Assembly (NCBI RefSeq): GCF_017349355.1
Contig: NZ_JAFMPM010000008.1
Location: forward strand, 1,240,001 to 1,304,000
DNA length: 64,000 bases
From: Thiothrix fructosivorans
GTDB taxonomy: Bacteria > Pseudomonadota > Gammaproteobacteria > Thiotrichales > Thiotrichaceae
Reading direction: 5' to 3'
In this document: positions 35,550-43,502 of the stretch, piece after piece
Layout: every line of letters begins with the position of its first letter
Numbering within the stretch: the first letter of the stretch is position 1
Translations under genes and position numbers: made by a program
The notes under the pieces: generated by a model
Databases searched by the model: none
What the model saw: the letters and a program-made list of their open reading frames with translations, nothing else
What the model was told of the DNA's origin: nothing

Positions 35550-37464
35550 AGTGTGTTTGTAAATCCGTGCGGAAGGCGTTGGTTTGTTGCTTAGTATCGA
35601 AGTTTTCTAGCGTGCCGCCTGCCTCGAAATGGCGGATAAAGATGTTGCCCGTGGCGTAAATGACTGCACCTGACAGGGCGGATAAGCTGGCTCCACCGCT
35701 GAGCGTCCCAATGCCGGGTATTAGTTTGGTCAGGCTGCTTAAGCCGATGATAGTGGTCGTAGGCAGGGTACTGCTGAGTAGGGAGAATAGTTTGGCTTTC
35801 GCCAGCTTTTTATCGAAACCGACGGCATAGTGCTGGCTGAGTTTGTCCAGCAAGTGCAACTGGGTGCTGGTTAAGGCTGCCACATCCAGCAGGGGGATGG
35901 GGATGGCACTCATCGCAGCACCTGCCAACAGGTGTTTTCTGACAATCCGCTGTGCGTGTTGGCGGCGTTCGGTATGGATAGCTGCCAAATCGGAGAGGGT
36001 AGGTATTGCCTCTGGCGGTGATTCGGCGGTATGGGTTGTTTCTAGAATGCTGTTTACTTGTTCCATTACCGGTTCTTTAGGCGGAACTAGCACGGGTTCT
36101 GGTTGTGCAATCACCGGAACAGTTGCCACCGTGTCACCCAGCAAAAGGATGTGTCGTTCTTTCAGCCGCATCAGTATATGGTCGGCATGGGTACGCAGTT
36201 GATAAAACTCCGGCATGTGTGCCAGTGGTACGGAAACCGTATTCGCCAGTTCGCCATGTAAGTTGTGTAGGCGGGCAATTTCCTGTTCGGTGGCGGGTAA
36301 ATCAAGGCTGTCCAGTTTGCGGTCGAGCTGGCTCAGGGTTTTATACCAAGGGTAAATGCGTGACCGGATACGCCATTGGTACAAGGGCATAATACCTTTA
36401 CTGAGTGGGATCAGTAGGGTAAGCAACGGAATCAGCATGATTTTGAGTTGATCTAGCCGCGATGCAAGCCAGAAGGGGAAGATTTTTTCCAGCCAAGACG
36501 GACCTTGCTGGAGGTATTGTTCGGCAGTCGGATGGATGGGGATTTCCAGATGGTCAATAGAAGGGAACTCGCGGGGCTTTTCCAGGAGACCTTGTTGGCT
36601 ATGGATTTTGTGGGCTTCTCGACTGAAGAGGCGCACATGTTCAGGGTGAATATCCTTGCCCGCTACCAATGTCGCAGCGGTGGTCAGCATCGTTACATTG
36701 TGGTCAGGCAAGTTATTTTTCAGGTCGATGATGCCTTCGCCCAACGTTAGAGCATTCAGAAAGGGGTAATGACTGGTGTACGTAATACTTTGCCGCTGGA
36801 AATCCATCAAGGCGATGTCAGGTGAGCTGATGAGTTTGGAGACGATAGCTGCGTTGGGAAGCGTCATGATGAATAGTGCATCTATTTCACCGGCGAGCAG
36901 TTTGGTTTCAGCTTCATCCATGAGCAGGGGTTGCAAGCTGCTGTTATCCTTCGTAATGTCATTGTCGGTCAGCAATTGCGAGACGAGGACTTGCGTGCCG
37001 CTACCTTGTTTGCCAATCGACAAGCGTTTGCCACGCAAGGCATTCAGGTGGCTGATGTCACCCAATTCTTTGCGGTAGAATACCCATAAAGGTTCATAAA
37101 ACAGGCTGGCAATGGAGTGTAAACCCTGTTCGGCGGCATCCGGCAGGGTGCTGTGGGCAACACCGCCTTGCACCAAGGCTAAATCTGCTTTCCCCTCTTT
37201 AACTATTTGCAAGGCTTCGACTGAACCCGCCACGGAAACAATCTCAAGGCTGAGACCTTCCGCTTGAACATTTTGCTGATAACGTTTAGCGTAATCGTAA
37301 TACGCGCCGCTCGTACCGCCTACGGCAATCTTCAAGGTGTTGGCGGCTGATGTGGGCACGAATTGCCACGCCACATAAAACCCGATTACCAGTATTACCA
37401 TCAGGGGTAGCCAGATTTTGCAGAACTCACATGTGAACTTGAACTTCAGTTTTAGCTTCTTCAT
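35542..37464 (-). CDS. TAXI-type solute-binding domain fused to DUF697-like domain
   Basis: This 640-residue protein has a membrane helix near 16-36. A TAXI-family periplasmic solute-binding domain follows (about 43-310), beginning LKIAVGGTSGAYYDYAKRYQ and containing DLALVQGG and IGKQGSGTQVL. A second membrane helix pair is near 335-360. The C-terminal part has a charged helical region and a proline-rich linker, and the last 150 residues are a DUF697-like domain with IPIPLLDVAAL, LIPGIGTLSGGAS and HFEAGGTLENFD. TAXI proteins normally serve TRAP transporters, but no TRAP permease is present and the receptor is anchored, so it is probably a sensor passing a signal to the DUF697 part. I know of no described protein with this fusion. 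Operator box 6 lies upstream. Confidence 0.82.
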   Translation of the reverse strand: MKKLKLKFKFTCEFCKIWLPLMVILVIGFYVAWQFVPTSAANTLKIAVGGTSGAYYDYAKRYQQNVQAEGLSLEIVSVAGSVEALQIVKEGKADLALVQGGVAHSTLPDAAEQGLHSIASLFYEPLWVFYRKELGDISHLNALRGKRLSIGKQGSGTQVLVSQLLTDNDITKDNSSLQPLLMDEAETKLLAGEIDALFIMTLPNAAIVSKLISSPDIALMDFQRQSITYTSHYPFLNALTLGEGIIDLKNNLPDHNVTMLTTAATLVAGKDIHPEHVRLFSREAHKIHSQQGLLEKPREFPSIDHLEIPIHPTAEQYLQQGPSWLEKIFPFWLASRLDQLKIMLIPLLTLLIPLSKGIMPLYQWRIRSRIYPWYKTLSQLDRKLDSLDLPATEQEIARLHNLHGELANTVSVPLAHMPEFYQLRTHADHILMRLKERHILLLGDTVATVPVIAQPEPVLVPPKEPVMEQVNSILETTHTAESPPEAIPTLSDLAAIHTERRQHAQRIVRKHLLAGAAMSAIPIPLLDVAALTSTQLHLLDKLSQHYAVGFDKKLAKAKLFSLLSSTLPTTTIIGLSSLTKLIPGIGTLSGGASLSALSGAVIYATGNIFIRHFEAGGTLENFDTKQQTNAFRTDLQTHYE

Positions 37465-37524
37465 GGTATTAGATGGGTTTTGAAGGATTTGCGCATAACT
37501 TTAGCACTTTCATTGAGAAAGAAA

Positions 37525-37541
37525 TGTTAAGAAATGTTGCG
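37525..37541 (+). promoter_or_regulatory. Operator box 6 (degenerate second half)
   Basis: The sequence is TGTTAAGAAATGTTGCG: the first half-site is perfect and the second keeps TGTT-G. A TTTAAT -10 candidate lies at 37570-37575, 28 bp downstream. It sits between the divergent TAXI-DUF697 and coiled-coil DUF697 genes. Confidence 0.62.
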
Positions 37542-37613
37542 TTATGTTTCCTTGAGGTATTGTCGATGATTTAATGAGCATAATAATGCCACTTGAGATG
37601 TGAGGGATTTCCA

Positions 37614-38486
37614 ATGCCTGAGGATCGTATCAACATCAGTACACATCGTACTGTTCAGTCAAATAAAACCGCGTTGTCACGGCAAGTCAAGGAACAAACG
37701 CAACTGATTGGTGAACTAACCGCCATGATCCAGCAAAAGGAACAGGAATTGGCGGAATGGAACGGTCAGTCACATTTGATTGGTGAACTCACCAACAAAC
37801 TTCAGGAAACTGAAACAGCCATGAGCGTCGTCCACCAGCAACTTCAGTCTAAAACGCATCTGGTTAACGACCTGACCAACCAATTAAAGACACAGGAACA
37901 GCACATGCGTACTGCCGCTGAACACGCTCAATTGATTGACGACTTGACCACTAAACTTCAGGAAGTGGAAATCAAGCTAGCCGCCGCTTCACTGCAAGGT
38001 AAACATATTAGTGCGCAAAATACGGTGAAAACGCACATGGTTTCGGGTATGGCGCTGGGTTTGTTACCAGCCCCCTTGTTTGACATTATGGCGTTGAGTG
38101 GTGTGCAGCTTAACCTATTACGTAGTTTATGCAGGCATTATGCGGTGGATTTTGATGAGCAGATTGGCAAAGGCATGGTGTCGGCATTGGTCAGTGGTTC
38201 TCTGCCTGTGCTTACCGTGTTGGGGTTGAGCAGCTTCGCTAAACTCATTCCCGGTATTGGTACAGTGGGTGGTGGTCTCAGTATGACGGTGCTGGCAGGT
38301 GCAACCCTTTATGCGACCGGACAAGTGTTCATCCGTCATTTTGAGGCGGGTGGTACGTTACAGGACTTTGACGGCAAGCATTGGCAGGCATTCTTCAAAC
38401 AACAATTGGAAGAAGGCAAGGCGTTTGTCAGGAGCAAGCAGTTTGGCACAGAACCCAACAGCCGTTCTGCCACCACCGTTAACTAA
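37614..38486 (+). CDS. Coiled-coil protein with C-terminal DUF697-like domain (copy b)
   Basis: This protein of 290 residues has a long N-terminal coiled coil (about 15-135). The coiled coil contains near-repeats of the type LIGELTxx(I/L)QxxE, LIGELTNKLQETE, LVNDLTNQLKTQE and LIDDLTTKLQEVE, spaced about 28 residues apart. A DUF697-like domain follows with LPAPLFDIMALSGVQLNLLRSL, LIPGIGTVGGGLS and HFEAGGTLQDFD. The coiled coil suggests oligomer formation on the membrane surface. ATG 37614 has a TGAGGG ribosome site; an ATG at 37593 is the alternative. It heads a rightward unit with the next two genes and is controlled by operator box 6. Confidence 0.8.
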   Translation: MPEDRINISTHRTVQSNKTALSRQVKEQTQLIGELTAMIQQKEQELAEWNGQSHLIGELTNKLQETETAMSVVHQQLQSKTHLVNDLTNQLKTQEQHMRTAAEHAQLIDDLTTKLQEVEIKLAAASLQGKHISAQNTVKTHMVSGMALGLLPAPLFDIMALSGVQLNLLRSLCRHYAVDFDEQIGKGMVSALVSGSLPVLTVLGLSSFAKLIPGIGTVGGGLSMTVLAGATLYATGQVFIRHFEAGGTLQDFDGKHWQAFFKQQLEEGKAFVRSKQFGTEPNSRSATTVN

Positions 38487-38518
38487 ACCGTTGTCATGAT
38501 CAATAGGGGATAATCATT

Positions 38519-39094
38519 GTGCGTGGATTGACCGAGCCAAGGTCGAGGCTAGAACCATTCTTCATTGAATACAACAGTACCTATCTGCATGGGGATCTGT
38601 TGCCCAAAGGGAATCAAGAACCACCAGAAGTGCTTTGTCTTTATGGAGGCGGGAAAGAAAGGCGCAGCAGTTTTTTGCTCTTACGGCATGTTTTGTTTGA
38701 GAAACATTCAATCTCATCCTGTGCGTTTGATTTCTATGAGGAATCACTCGATCCGTATCGACAAGAATACTTGAATCAGGCGACCGATATTATTGATGCC
38801 TGTTTTGATTCCCAGCCATTTAGTGTTGTAGCGGCAGACTTGAATGCTGAAGTGGCGTTACAATTGGCTAAACTATTCCCAGTACGTCAGCTGATTTTGC
38901 TGAATCCGCCAGCGGGTTGCCATGAAGCAAGGGAAACACCTTGTCAGGCCGTGGCGATGCCAGTTGAATCAACACAAACATTGGCTTACCTGAATACTAA
39001 CCCTACCTTGTTGTTGAAGGTCGCTCAGATGGTTAAGAATACCTTGCAGGGTGATGGTAGCCATGTGAGATGCAATTATAAGGAGTACGGCTAA
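38519..39094 (+). CDS. Degenerate alpha/beta-hydrolase-like protein
   Basis: This 191-residue protein shows an alpha/beta-hydrolase pattern: an early strand EVLCLYGGG, a central strand-turn VVAADLNAEVALQLAKLF and the following strand RQLILLNPPAG. At the nucleophile elbow, where GxSxG is expected, it reads A-D-L-N-A, so the catalytic serine is missing. The C-terminal third of the fold is also short. It is likely a non-catalytic relative or a remnant. The start is GTG with AGGGGA at a good distance. Its stop overlaps the next start (TAATG), tying it to the P-type-ATPase-like fragment. Confidence 0.6.
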   Translation: MRGLTEPRSRLEPFFIEYNSTYLHGDLLPKGNQEPPEVLCLYGGGKERRSSFLLLRHVLFEKHSISSCAFDFYEESLDPYRQEYLNQATDIIDACFDSQPFSVVAADLNAEVALQLAKLFPVRQLILLNPPAGCHEARETPCQAVAMPVESTQTLAYLNTNPTLLLKVAQMVKNTLQGDGSHVRCNYKEYG

Positions 39095-39855
39095 TGATCC
39101 ACCTACCTTTTCTTCTCCCTTTGCTAGCAGCGGGGGTCGTTCGAGCCATGTGGCGTGAGCATCAGCAGGGTAAAGTATTTGTAAATTCACCCTTAGGTTT
39201 GCCTGATCCGACGACGGGTACAGCACAGGCAACATTGCCCACACATCAAGCGGACAAGGCATTCGATGATGTTGGCGAGTTGCATCATTACCAAAAGGTT
39301 GCTTGGTACAGTCTGGCATTTGCTGCGTCTGGTTCATGGTTTTATCCACCCGCTACTTTGCTGAGTATTCCTTTGTTGGGATACAACGCTTATCACTTTA
39401 CTAAGCTCATTCGGCATACGGATGCGGCTGGGCGCAAGTCACCCATGACTGTTTTTGAAAGTATCGCTTTGGCAGGTTCATTGGTGACAGGGCAGGCAAC
39501 CACAGCATCGGTCATGTTTTTGTTGATATTTGGTTCGCGTAAGCTGCTATTGCAGGCGGGTAATATCGCTGATATTGGTCTTTCCCGTACCATGGATCCG
39601 CGCTTTGCCAAAATGTGGATTTTACGGGATGGTGCAGAAATTGAAGCATCACTACGCGAGATACAGGAAGGCGATGTGGTGGTGATAAGAAACGGTGATA
39701 CGGTACTGGTGGAAGGTAAAGTTTTGGAAGGTGAAGGGGTTGTCCGCCAATACAGTCTGTTAAAAAAGCCTAAATCCATCAATAAGCAAACGGGGGATAA
39801 AGTTTTTCCTTTCACCCAATTAAAATCGGGTTGTTTATATATTCAACGCGTGTAA
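39094..39855 (+). CDS. Truncated P-type-ATPase-like protein (membrane helices and actuator only)
   Basis: This 253-residue protein matches the N-terminal part of the island's P-type ATPases. It has membrane helices near 1-20 and 70-150, then an actuator domain with IQEGDVVVIRNGDTVLVEGKV. Where TGES should be it has L-L-K-K-P-K-S, and the protein ends right after the actuator, with no P or N domain. DNA following the stop is AT-rich and encodes no missing part, so this is an old truncation or a purposely short partner protein. It is the fifth P-type-ATPase family member here and the third that cannot pump. It is translationally coupled to the hydrolase-like gene. The 240 bp to the next gene hold one GTTAAG half-site (40033-40038) but no full operator. 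Confidence 0.68.
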   Translation: MIHLPFLLPLLAAGVVRAMWREHQQGKVFVNSPLGLPDPTTGTAQATLPTHQADKAFDDVGELHHYQKVAWYSLAFAASGSWFYPPATLLSIPLLGYNAYHFTKLIRHTDAAGRKSPMTVFESIALAGSLVTGQATTASVMFLLIFGSRKLLLQAGNIADIGLSRTMDPRFAKMWILRDGAEIEASLREIQEGDVVVIRNGDTVLVEGKVLEGEGVVRQYSLLKKPKSINKQTGDKVFPFTQLKSGCLYIQRV

Positions 39856-40098
39856 TATCCCTTTTAAATATAAGAAAATGATTGATACAGATCAATTAGT
39901 AACCATATCAATGCAGTTCTCGAATTTTCTAATAAAAAATTAGCAAAATGTGTAGTAGTATAGCGCGGTTAGTTGAAAAAAGGTCGTCATCTGATCACCT
40001 TATGAGTGTGCATACTCTATGATTGAATAGATAGTTAAGGATTCCCCACCTTGTTATTTTTATTCATACGTCCCTTCAAGTAAAAATAAAGTGCTGTT

Positions 40099-40803
40099 AT
40101 GACTATGTTGCAAAAACATGCAATGAGAAAACTGCTGATTGTCGATGATGATGAAATTTTACAGAGTTTTTTGCAGAAATATCTGGATCGTGCACAGTAT
40201 GAAACTGAGAGTCTGCTGGATGGAAGTCATTTACCCGGAGTGCTTAGTAGTGTCCGGACAGATTTGATTGTGTTGGATGTGGAATTGCCCAGCAAAGACG
40301 GTTTTTATTGGCTTAAATGGTTACGGCAATACCATCCCCACATTCCGGTCATTATGGCTTCTGTCAGAAGTAACGAACATGATCGCTTAGCGGGTCTGGA
40401 GCAAGGTGCACGCGATTATCTGGTCAAACCTTTTCAGTGTAAGGAGCTGTTGCTCAGGATTGAGAACATCCTCGGTAGTACTCAACCCAAAAGCAACAGT
40501 ACGCTGCTCCGTATCGGGGAACTGGAATTGGATACTCATGCTTGTACCATCGTCAATGGGCATAAGGAGATTAAACTGACTTTGCTGGAAACCAGTATTC
40601 TTAAATTACTCTACATAAACAGTGGTGCTCCGGTCAGCCGTGATGACATCATGGCGCAGGTAAAAGGTACTAGCCATAACCCGCTTGATCGCAGTATTGA
40701 TATACATATCAATAAACTGCGTAAAAAGATTGAAACTAATCCCGCAACCCCACAGTACATTCGCACAGTCAGGGGAAAAGGCTACCGTTTACATCGTAAT
40801 TGA
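40099..40803 (+). CDS. OmpR-family response regulator, C-terminus altered by IS insertion
   Basis: This 234-residue regulator has a receiver domain (about 10-125, phosphoacceptor Asp60 in VLDVELP) and an OmpR/PhoB-type winged helix (about 135-232) with LTLLETSILKLLY and a recognition-helix region DRSIDIHINKLRKKI. The IS66-family copy 2 entered within its last codons: the present end is GYRLHRN, while joining across the duplicated target gives GYRLHLAELTT. The winged-helix fold is complete, so the regulator may still work. It was the first gene of a two-gene unit with the Hpt at 42499. It is the only DNA-binding response regulator in the island and the natural candidate to bind the TGTTAAG repeats. 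The exact start is uncertain; 40123 is an alternative. Confidence 0.88.
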   Translation: MTMLQKHAMRKLLIVDDDEILQSFLQKYLDRAQYETESLLDGSHLPGVLSSVRTDLIVLDVELPSKDGFYWLKWLRQYHPHIPVIMASVRSNEHDRLAGLEQGARDYLVKPFQCKELLLRIENILGSTQPKSNSTLLRIGELELDTHACTIVNGHKEIKLTLLETSILKLLYINSGAPVSRDDIMAQVKGTSHNPLDRSIDIHINKLRKKIETNPATPQYIRTVRGKGYRLHRN

Positions 40804-42435
40804 TCACATCCCCACCCCTTGCGGTAAAGCGGGCAGGGCAAAGCCAGCGCGGGCAGCGGTAATAACACTGGCAAGATAAGCCAAGGCAGACTGTCCACGT
40901 TTGCGGCAAGTACCGATGATGCTGGCCAGCATGGCAAACGCACGGCTCCCCGTAGCACTCTTTGTGCCATGGTTGGTTTTGCGCAGGATCACCCAATGGC
41001 GCAACGCCCGCTCAGCCTCATTATTGGTCAAGGGAAGCCACGGGTGGTCAAGGATTCGGAAAATGGCATCCCAATCATTGATGAACTCTTTCGCCAGTGC
41101 CGCCGTCTTGTCATGGGCAGATACGGCATGGATCAAGCATAATGCCCTGAATTCCAGGAGTTTTGCCTGATGGCGTTGACGGATCACGTCGGTTTGCGTC
41201 CCCACCGTGCCGCCTGCTGCCCGCCAAGCGTAAATGTCGTCCTGTAATACCCTCAGCCAAGCGAGGGTGAAGTTGCCAAACGTCCGCCCGTCTTTGTCCA
41301 GTGATTCTGCCAGCCCACGGGCTTTGCGGATCAGGTGCGCCCAGCAACGCAAGCGTTTGGGGTGGTGGCGGTAAGCGGCATAGCCATCACTCATCAGCCA
41401 GCCCCCAAAGTGGGGGCTAATCACGTTGTCGAGCATTTCAATGGTGCGCTGCCCTACGTAGAAACAAACGCTGAGGGTGGTGACGAATGTCCATAGCCAC
41501 AGGGCTTCGCCACGCTCTTTCCAAGAGGTTTCATCAATATACAGCACCCCGCCGTCAGCGGTGGCTTCTGCCAACAGCCCTTCCACCAAGGCATCTTCCA
41601 ATGGAGAAGCACTCGCGGCTGCTTCCTCAAAACATTGCTGCAACACCCCGACACTTAGGGGAATGCCCAACACCTCCCGCAACAGTTCTTGTGTGCCACG
41701 CAGTGACAAGCGTGAGCGCAGCCGTAGGTGGACAATAAGTGCCGCCAGATTGCCCCCAATCAGCCGCCACTCGCCCACATCAACCTCCGGGTATAACGGG
41801 TCGGGAGCTTGGCGATGCGGGATATGGCGGCTCACATGACCGCAGGTGCATACGCTATCGTGAAGGTGGTGGCGGGTGGTGATGACGGTCAGTCCGGGGT
41901 TCCCATCCGTGCCAAACTGGATGTCCACACTGTCATAGGCGGTATAAATACGGGAGACAGCCGCATCCAGGGACCTGCCACAGGCTTCACATCGGCTGGG
42001 GTAATGGTGTTCGTCTGCATTGATGGGCGGATGCCATACCCGACCATAACCCGGTGCGCCGGGTTGTTTACCCGCTTTGCGTTTGGCTGGTTGGGCTGGC
42101 TTTGTGCCCGCCACAGCTTCTGGTTCCGGGGTTGGCTTTCCTCTGGCTGCACCCACCCCTTCTGTTTCGGGCAAAGCCACCGTTTTGGGTGACGTTTCCC
42201 ACGGGAAACCGCTGCTGGGTGGTTTGGAGGAGTTGTTGGAGTTTTGGTTGATCTGTTCCCGCGCTTCTTTCAGGTCATGCAACAACTTGGTCGACAGGTG
42301 CAGCAGTTCCTCCGGCGTGAGCTTGGCAAGGTACTGGCTGTTAAGCTGTTTGAGGCTGTGGTCTTTCAGTTGTTGGGTCATCGGGGGAGTGTCGCAAATT
42401 TAGTGCGTTTGGGTAAGGGGGGACTGTTCAGTTAC
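40796..42435 (-). mobile_element. IS66-family insertion sequence, copy 2 (1640 bp)
   Basis: This is the same 1640-bp element as at 10332-11971, in opposite orientation, with the same GTAA-starting ends. The perfect 8-bp target duplication is TTTACATC (40788-40795 and 42436-42443). It splits the regulator-Hpt operon, replaces the last residues of the regulator, and separates the Hpt gene from its promoter by 1.6 kb with the transposase read antisense. Confidence 0.95.
40804..42381 (-). CDS. IS66-family transposase (copy 2)
   Basis: The 525-residue protein is identical to that of copy 1, including the NSSKPPSS segment, the CxxC zinc module and the IDETSW, SDGYAAY and NNEAERALR core motifs. It reads leftward into the 3' end of the response regulator gene and ends one base after the regulator's new stop codon. 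The frame is complete. Confidence 0.95.
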   Translation of the reverse strand: MTQQLKDHSLKQLNSQYLAKLTPEELLHLSTKLLHDLKEAREQINQNSNNSSKPPSSGFPWETSPKTVALPETEGVGAARGKPTPEPEAVAGTKPAQPAKRKAGKQPGAPGYGRVWHPPINADEHHYPSRCEACGRSLDAAVSRIYTAYDSVDIQFGTDGNPGLTVITTRHHLHDSVCTCGHVSRHIPHRQAPDPLYPEVDVGEWRLIGGNLAALIVHLRLRSRLSLRGTQELLREVLGIPLSVGVLQQCFEEAAASASPLEDALVEGLLAEATADGGVLYIDETSWKERGEALWLWTFVTTLSVCFYVGQRTIEMLDNVISPHFGGWLMSDGYAAYRHHPKRLRCWAHLIRKARGLAESLDKDGRTFGNFTLAWLRVLQDDIYAWRAAGGTVGTQTDVIRQRHQAKLLEFRALCLIHAVSAHDKTAALAKEFINDWDAIFRILDHPWLPLTNNEAERALRHWVILRKTNHGTKSATGSRAFAMLASIIGTCRKRGQSALAYLASVITAARAGFALPALPQGVGM

Positions 42436-42498
42436 TTTACATCTTGCTGAGTTAACGACATAATTAAAAGCCATACTAATAGTCGGAAATAATCAAAA

Positions 42499-42846
42499 AT
42501 GACAAACGTTGGCAGAGAAGAGGTACTGGATAGTCTGCTGGAAAACTTAGGGATGACAACTACGGTTGAATTGTTGGCATTCGCTTTGCCACATATCGGT
42601 CAGAGAAGGGATAGCTTACAGCAGCTTTTGCAAGCCGGTGATTGGGAAGGTGCTGGGCGGGTTGCCCATAAAACATTGAGTTCAGCACGTTTGTATAGCT
42701 CAAGCCAGTTTGAGACTTTATTGAGGAAAGTGAGTCAACAAGATATAGCAGTTATTGCTACAGCGGAATTCCAGACAATGTTAGATGAAGAATTTTCTTT
42801 CACGATTAAAGCGCTGGAACAATGGCTGGCTTCGGCGGCTGCCTGA
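42499..42846 (+). CDS. Histidine phosphotransfer (Hpt) domain protein
   Basis: This 115-residue all-helical protein carries the Hpt motif VAHKTLSSARLYSS with the phosphorylatable His57. It should carry phosphate from the receiver domains of the two hybrid kinases to the OmpR-type regulator at 40099. Restoring the DNA before the IS66 insertion puts it about 40 bp after the regulator, in one operon. Its present expression may depend on an outward promoter of the IS. Its 3' end overlaps the convergent PPTase gene by 112 bp. Confidence 0.8.
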   Translation: MTNVGREEVLDSLLENLGMTTTVELLAFALPHIGQRRDSLQQLLQAGDWEGAGRVAHKTLSSARLYSSSQFETLLRKVSQQDIAVIATAEFQTMLDEEFSFTIKALEQWLASAAA

Positions 42847-43502
42847 ACACAATAGGCAAGGCAATGGTTTGTTCCAGCCCGGTAAGCGTCAAACTGCCAG
42901 CTTTTTCCGACTTCTTCTAAACCCGGCTCACACGATAAATGCCAGCGGCTGGTCTTCCAACGGTAGAAAGCAAACTGTTGCAAGGGTAACTGTAAACCCA
43001 TGCCACGCGCCTTGATATACGCTTCTTTCAAAGTCCAGTAAGTGAAAAAACGGTCGGCTTGCGCGTTTGGGCAAGGGGCAGAGAGAACATCGTTTGCCTC
43101 TAGCGGCGTTAATACATACTGGCATAAGGCAGGCAAATCACTGGGGCGTTTGATGTTTTCTACATCGACACCCACCGCCCGTCCACGCGCCACGGCACAA
43201 GCAACCATCCCCTGCGTATGCGAAAGGTTAAATTGCAGCCAATCATAGCCGGGGTTGGCAATGGCAGGCTTGCCATAGGCATTGTGATTGAACTGCCATT
43301 GTGCAGGGTTGACCGGGGCATAACGGCTCAATACTCGTCTCAGGAAAACGTGGGCAGCCACATACAAATCCCGATCTTTAGGGAAACGGAATGCCTGCGC
43401 CCGTTGGTGTTCTTCCGGGCTGAGGATGTGTTCTGCCTCTGCACCTACATACCCATCCGGCTGTAACAGATGGATATGCACCTTATCCGCGAGTGCCTGC
43501 AT
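42735..43502 (-). CDS. Sfp-type 4'-phosphopantetheinyl transferase
   Basis: This 255-residue PPTase has the two signature motifs VGVDVEN and FFTYWTLKEAYIKARGMGL, plus FNLSHTQG in the middle. It transfers phosphopantetheine from CoA to the carrier-domain serine, most likely Ser1091 of the NRPS, the only carrier in the window. ATG 43502 is chosen because it overlaps the stop of the amt-like gene (ATGA) and begins the usual N-terminus; longer upstream frames lie in that gene. The last 35 residues, antisense to the Hpt gene, are unusual for the family. It is the last gene of the receptor operon, which ties the receptors to the biosynthetic half of the island. Confidence 0.88.
   Translation of the reverse strand: MQALADKVHIHLLQPDGYVGAEAEHILSPEEHQRAQAFRFPKDRDLYVAAHVFLRRVLSRYAPVNPAQWQFNHNAYGKPAIANPGYDWLQFNLSHTQGMVACAVARGRAVGVDVENIKRPSDLPALCQYVLTPLEANDVLSAPCPNAQADRFFTYWTLKEAYIKARGMGLQLPLQQFAFYRWKTSRWHLSCEPGLEEVGKSWQFDAYRAGTNHCLAYCVQAAAEASHCSSALIVKENSSSNIVWNSAVAITAISC

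Noticed and set aside
40018-40060. A full operator box upstream of the response regulator (autoregulation).
   Set aside because: Only one GTTAAG half-site (40033-40038) is visible; the second half is absent.
10332-42435. The idea that the two IS66-family copies form a composite transposon moving 10332-42435.
   Set aside because: Each copy has its own perfect 8-bp target duplication (AGTGTAGG and TTTACATC), which shows two independent insertions rather than movement of the segment as a unit.
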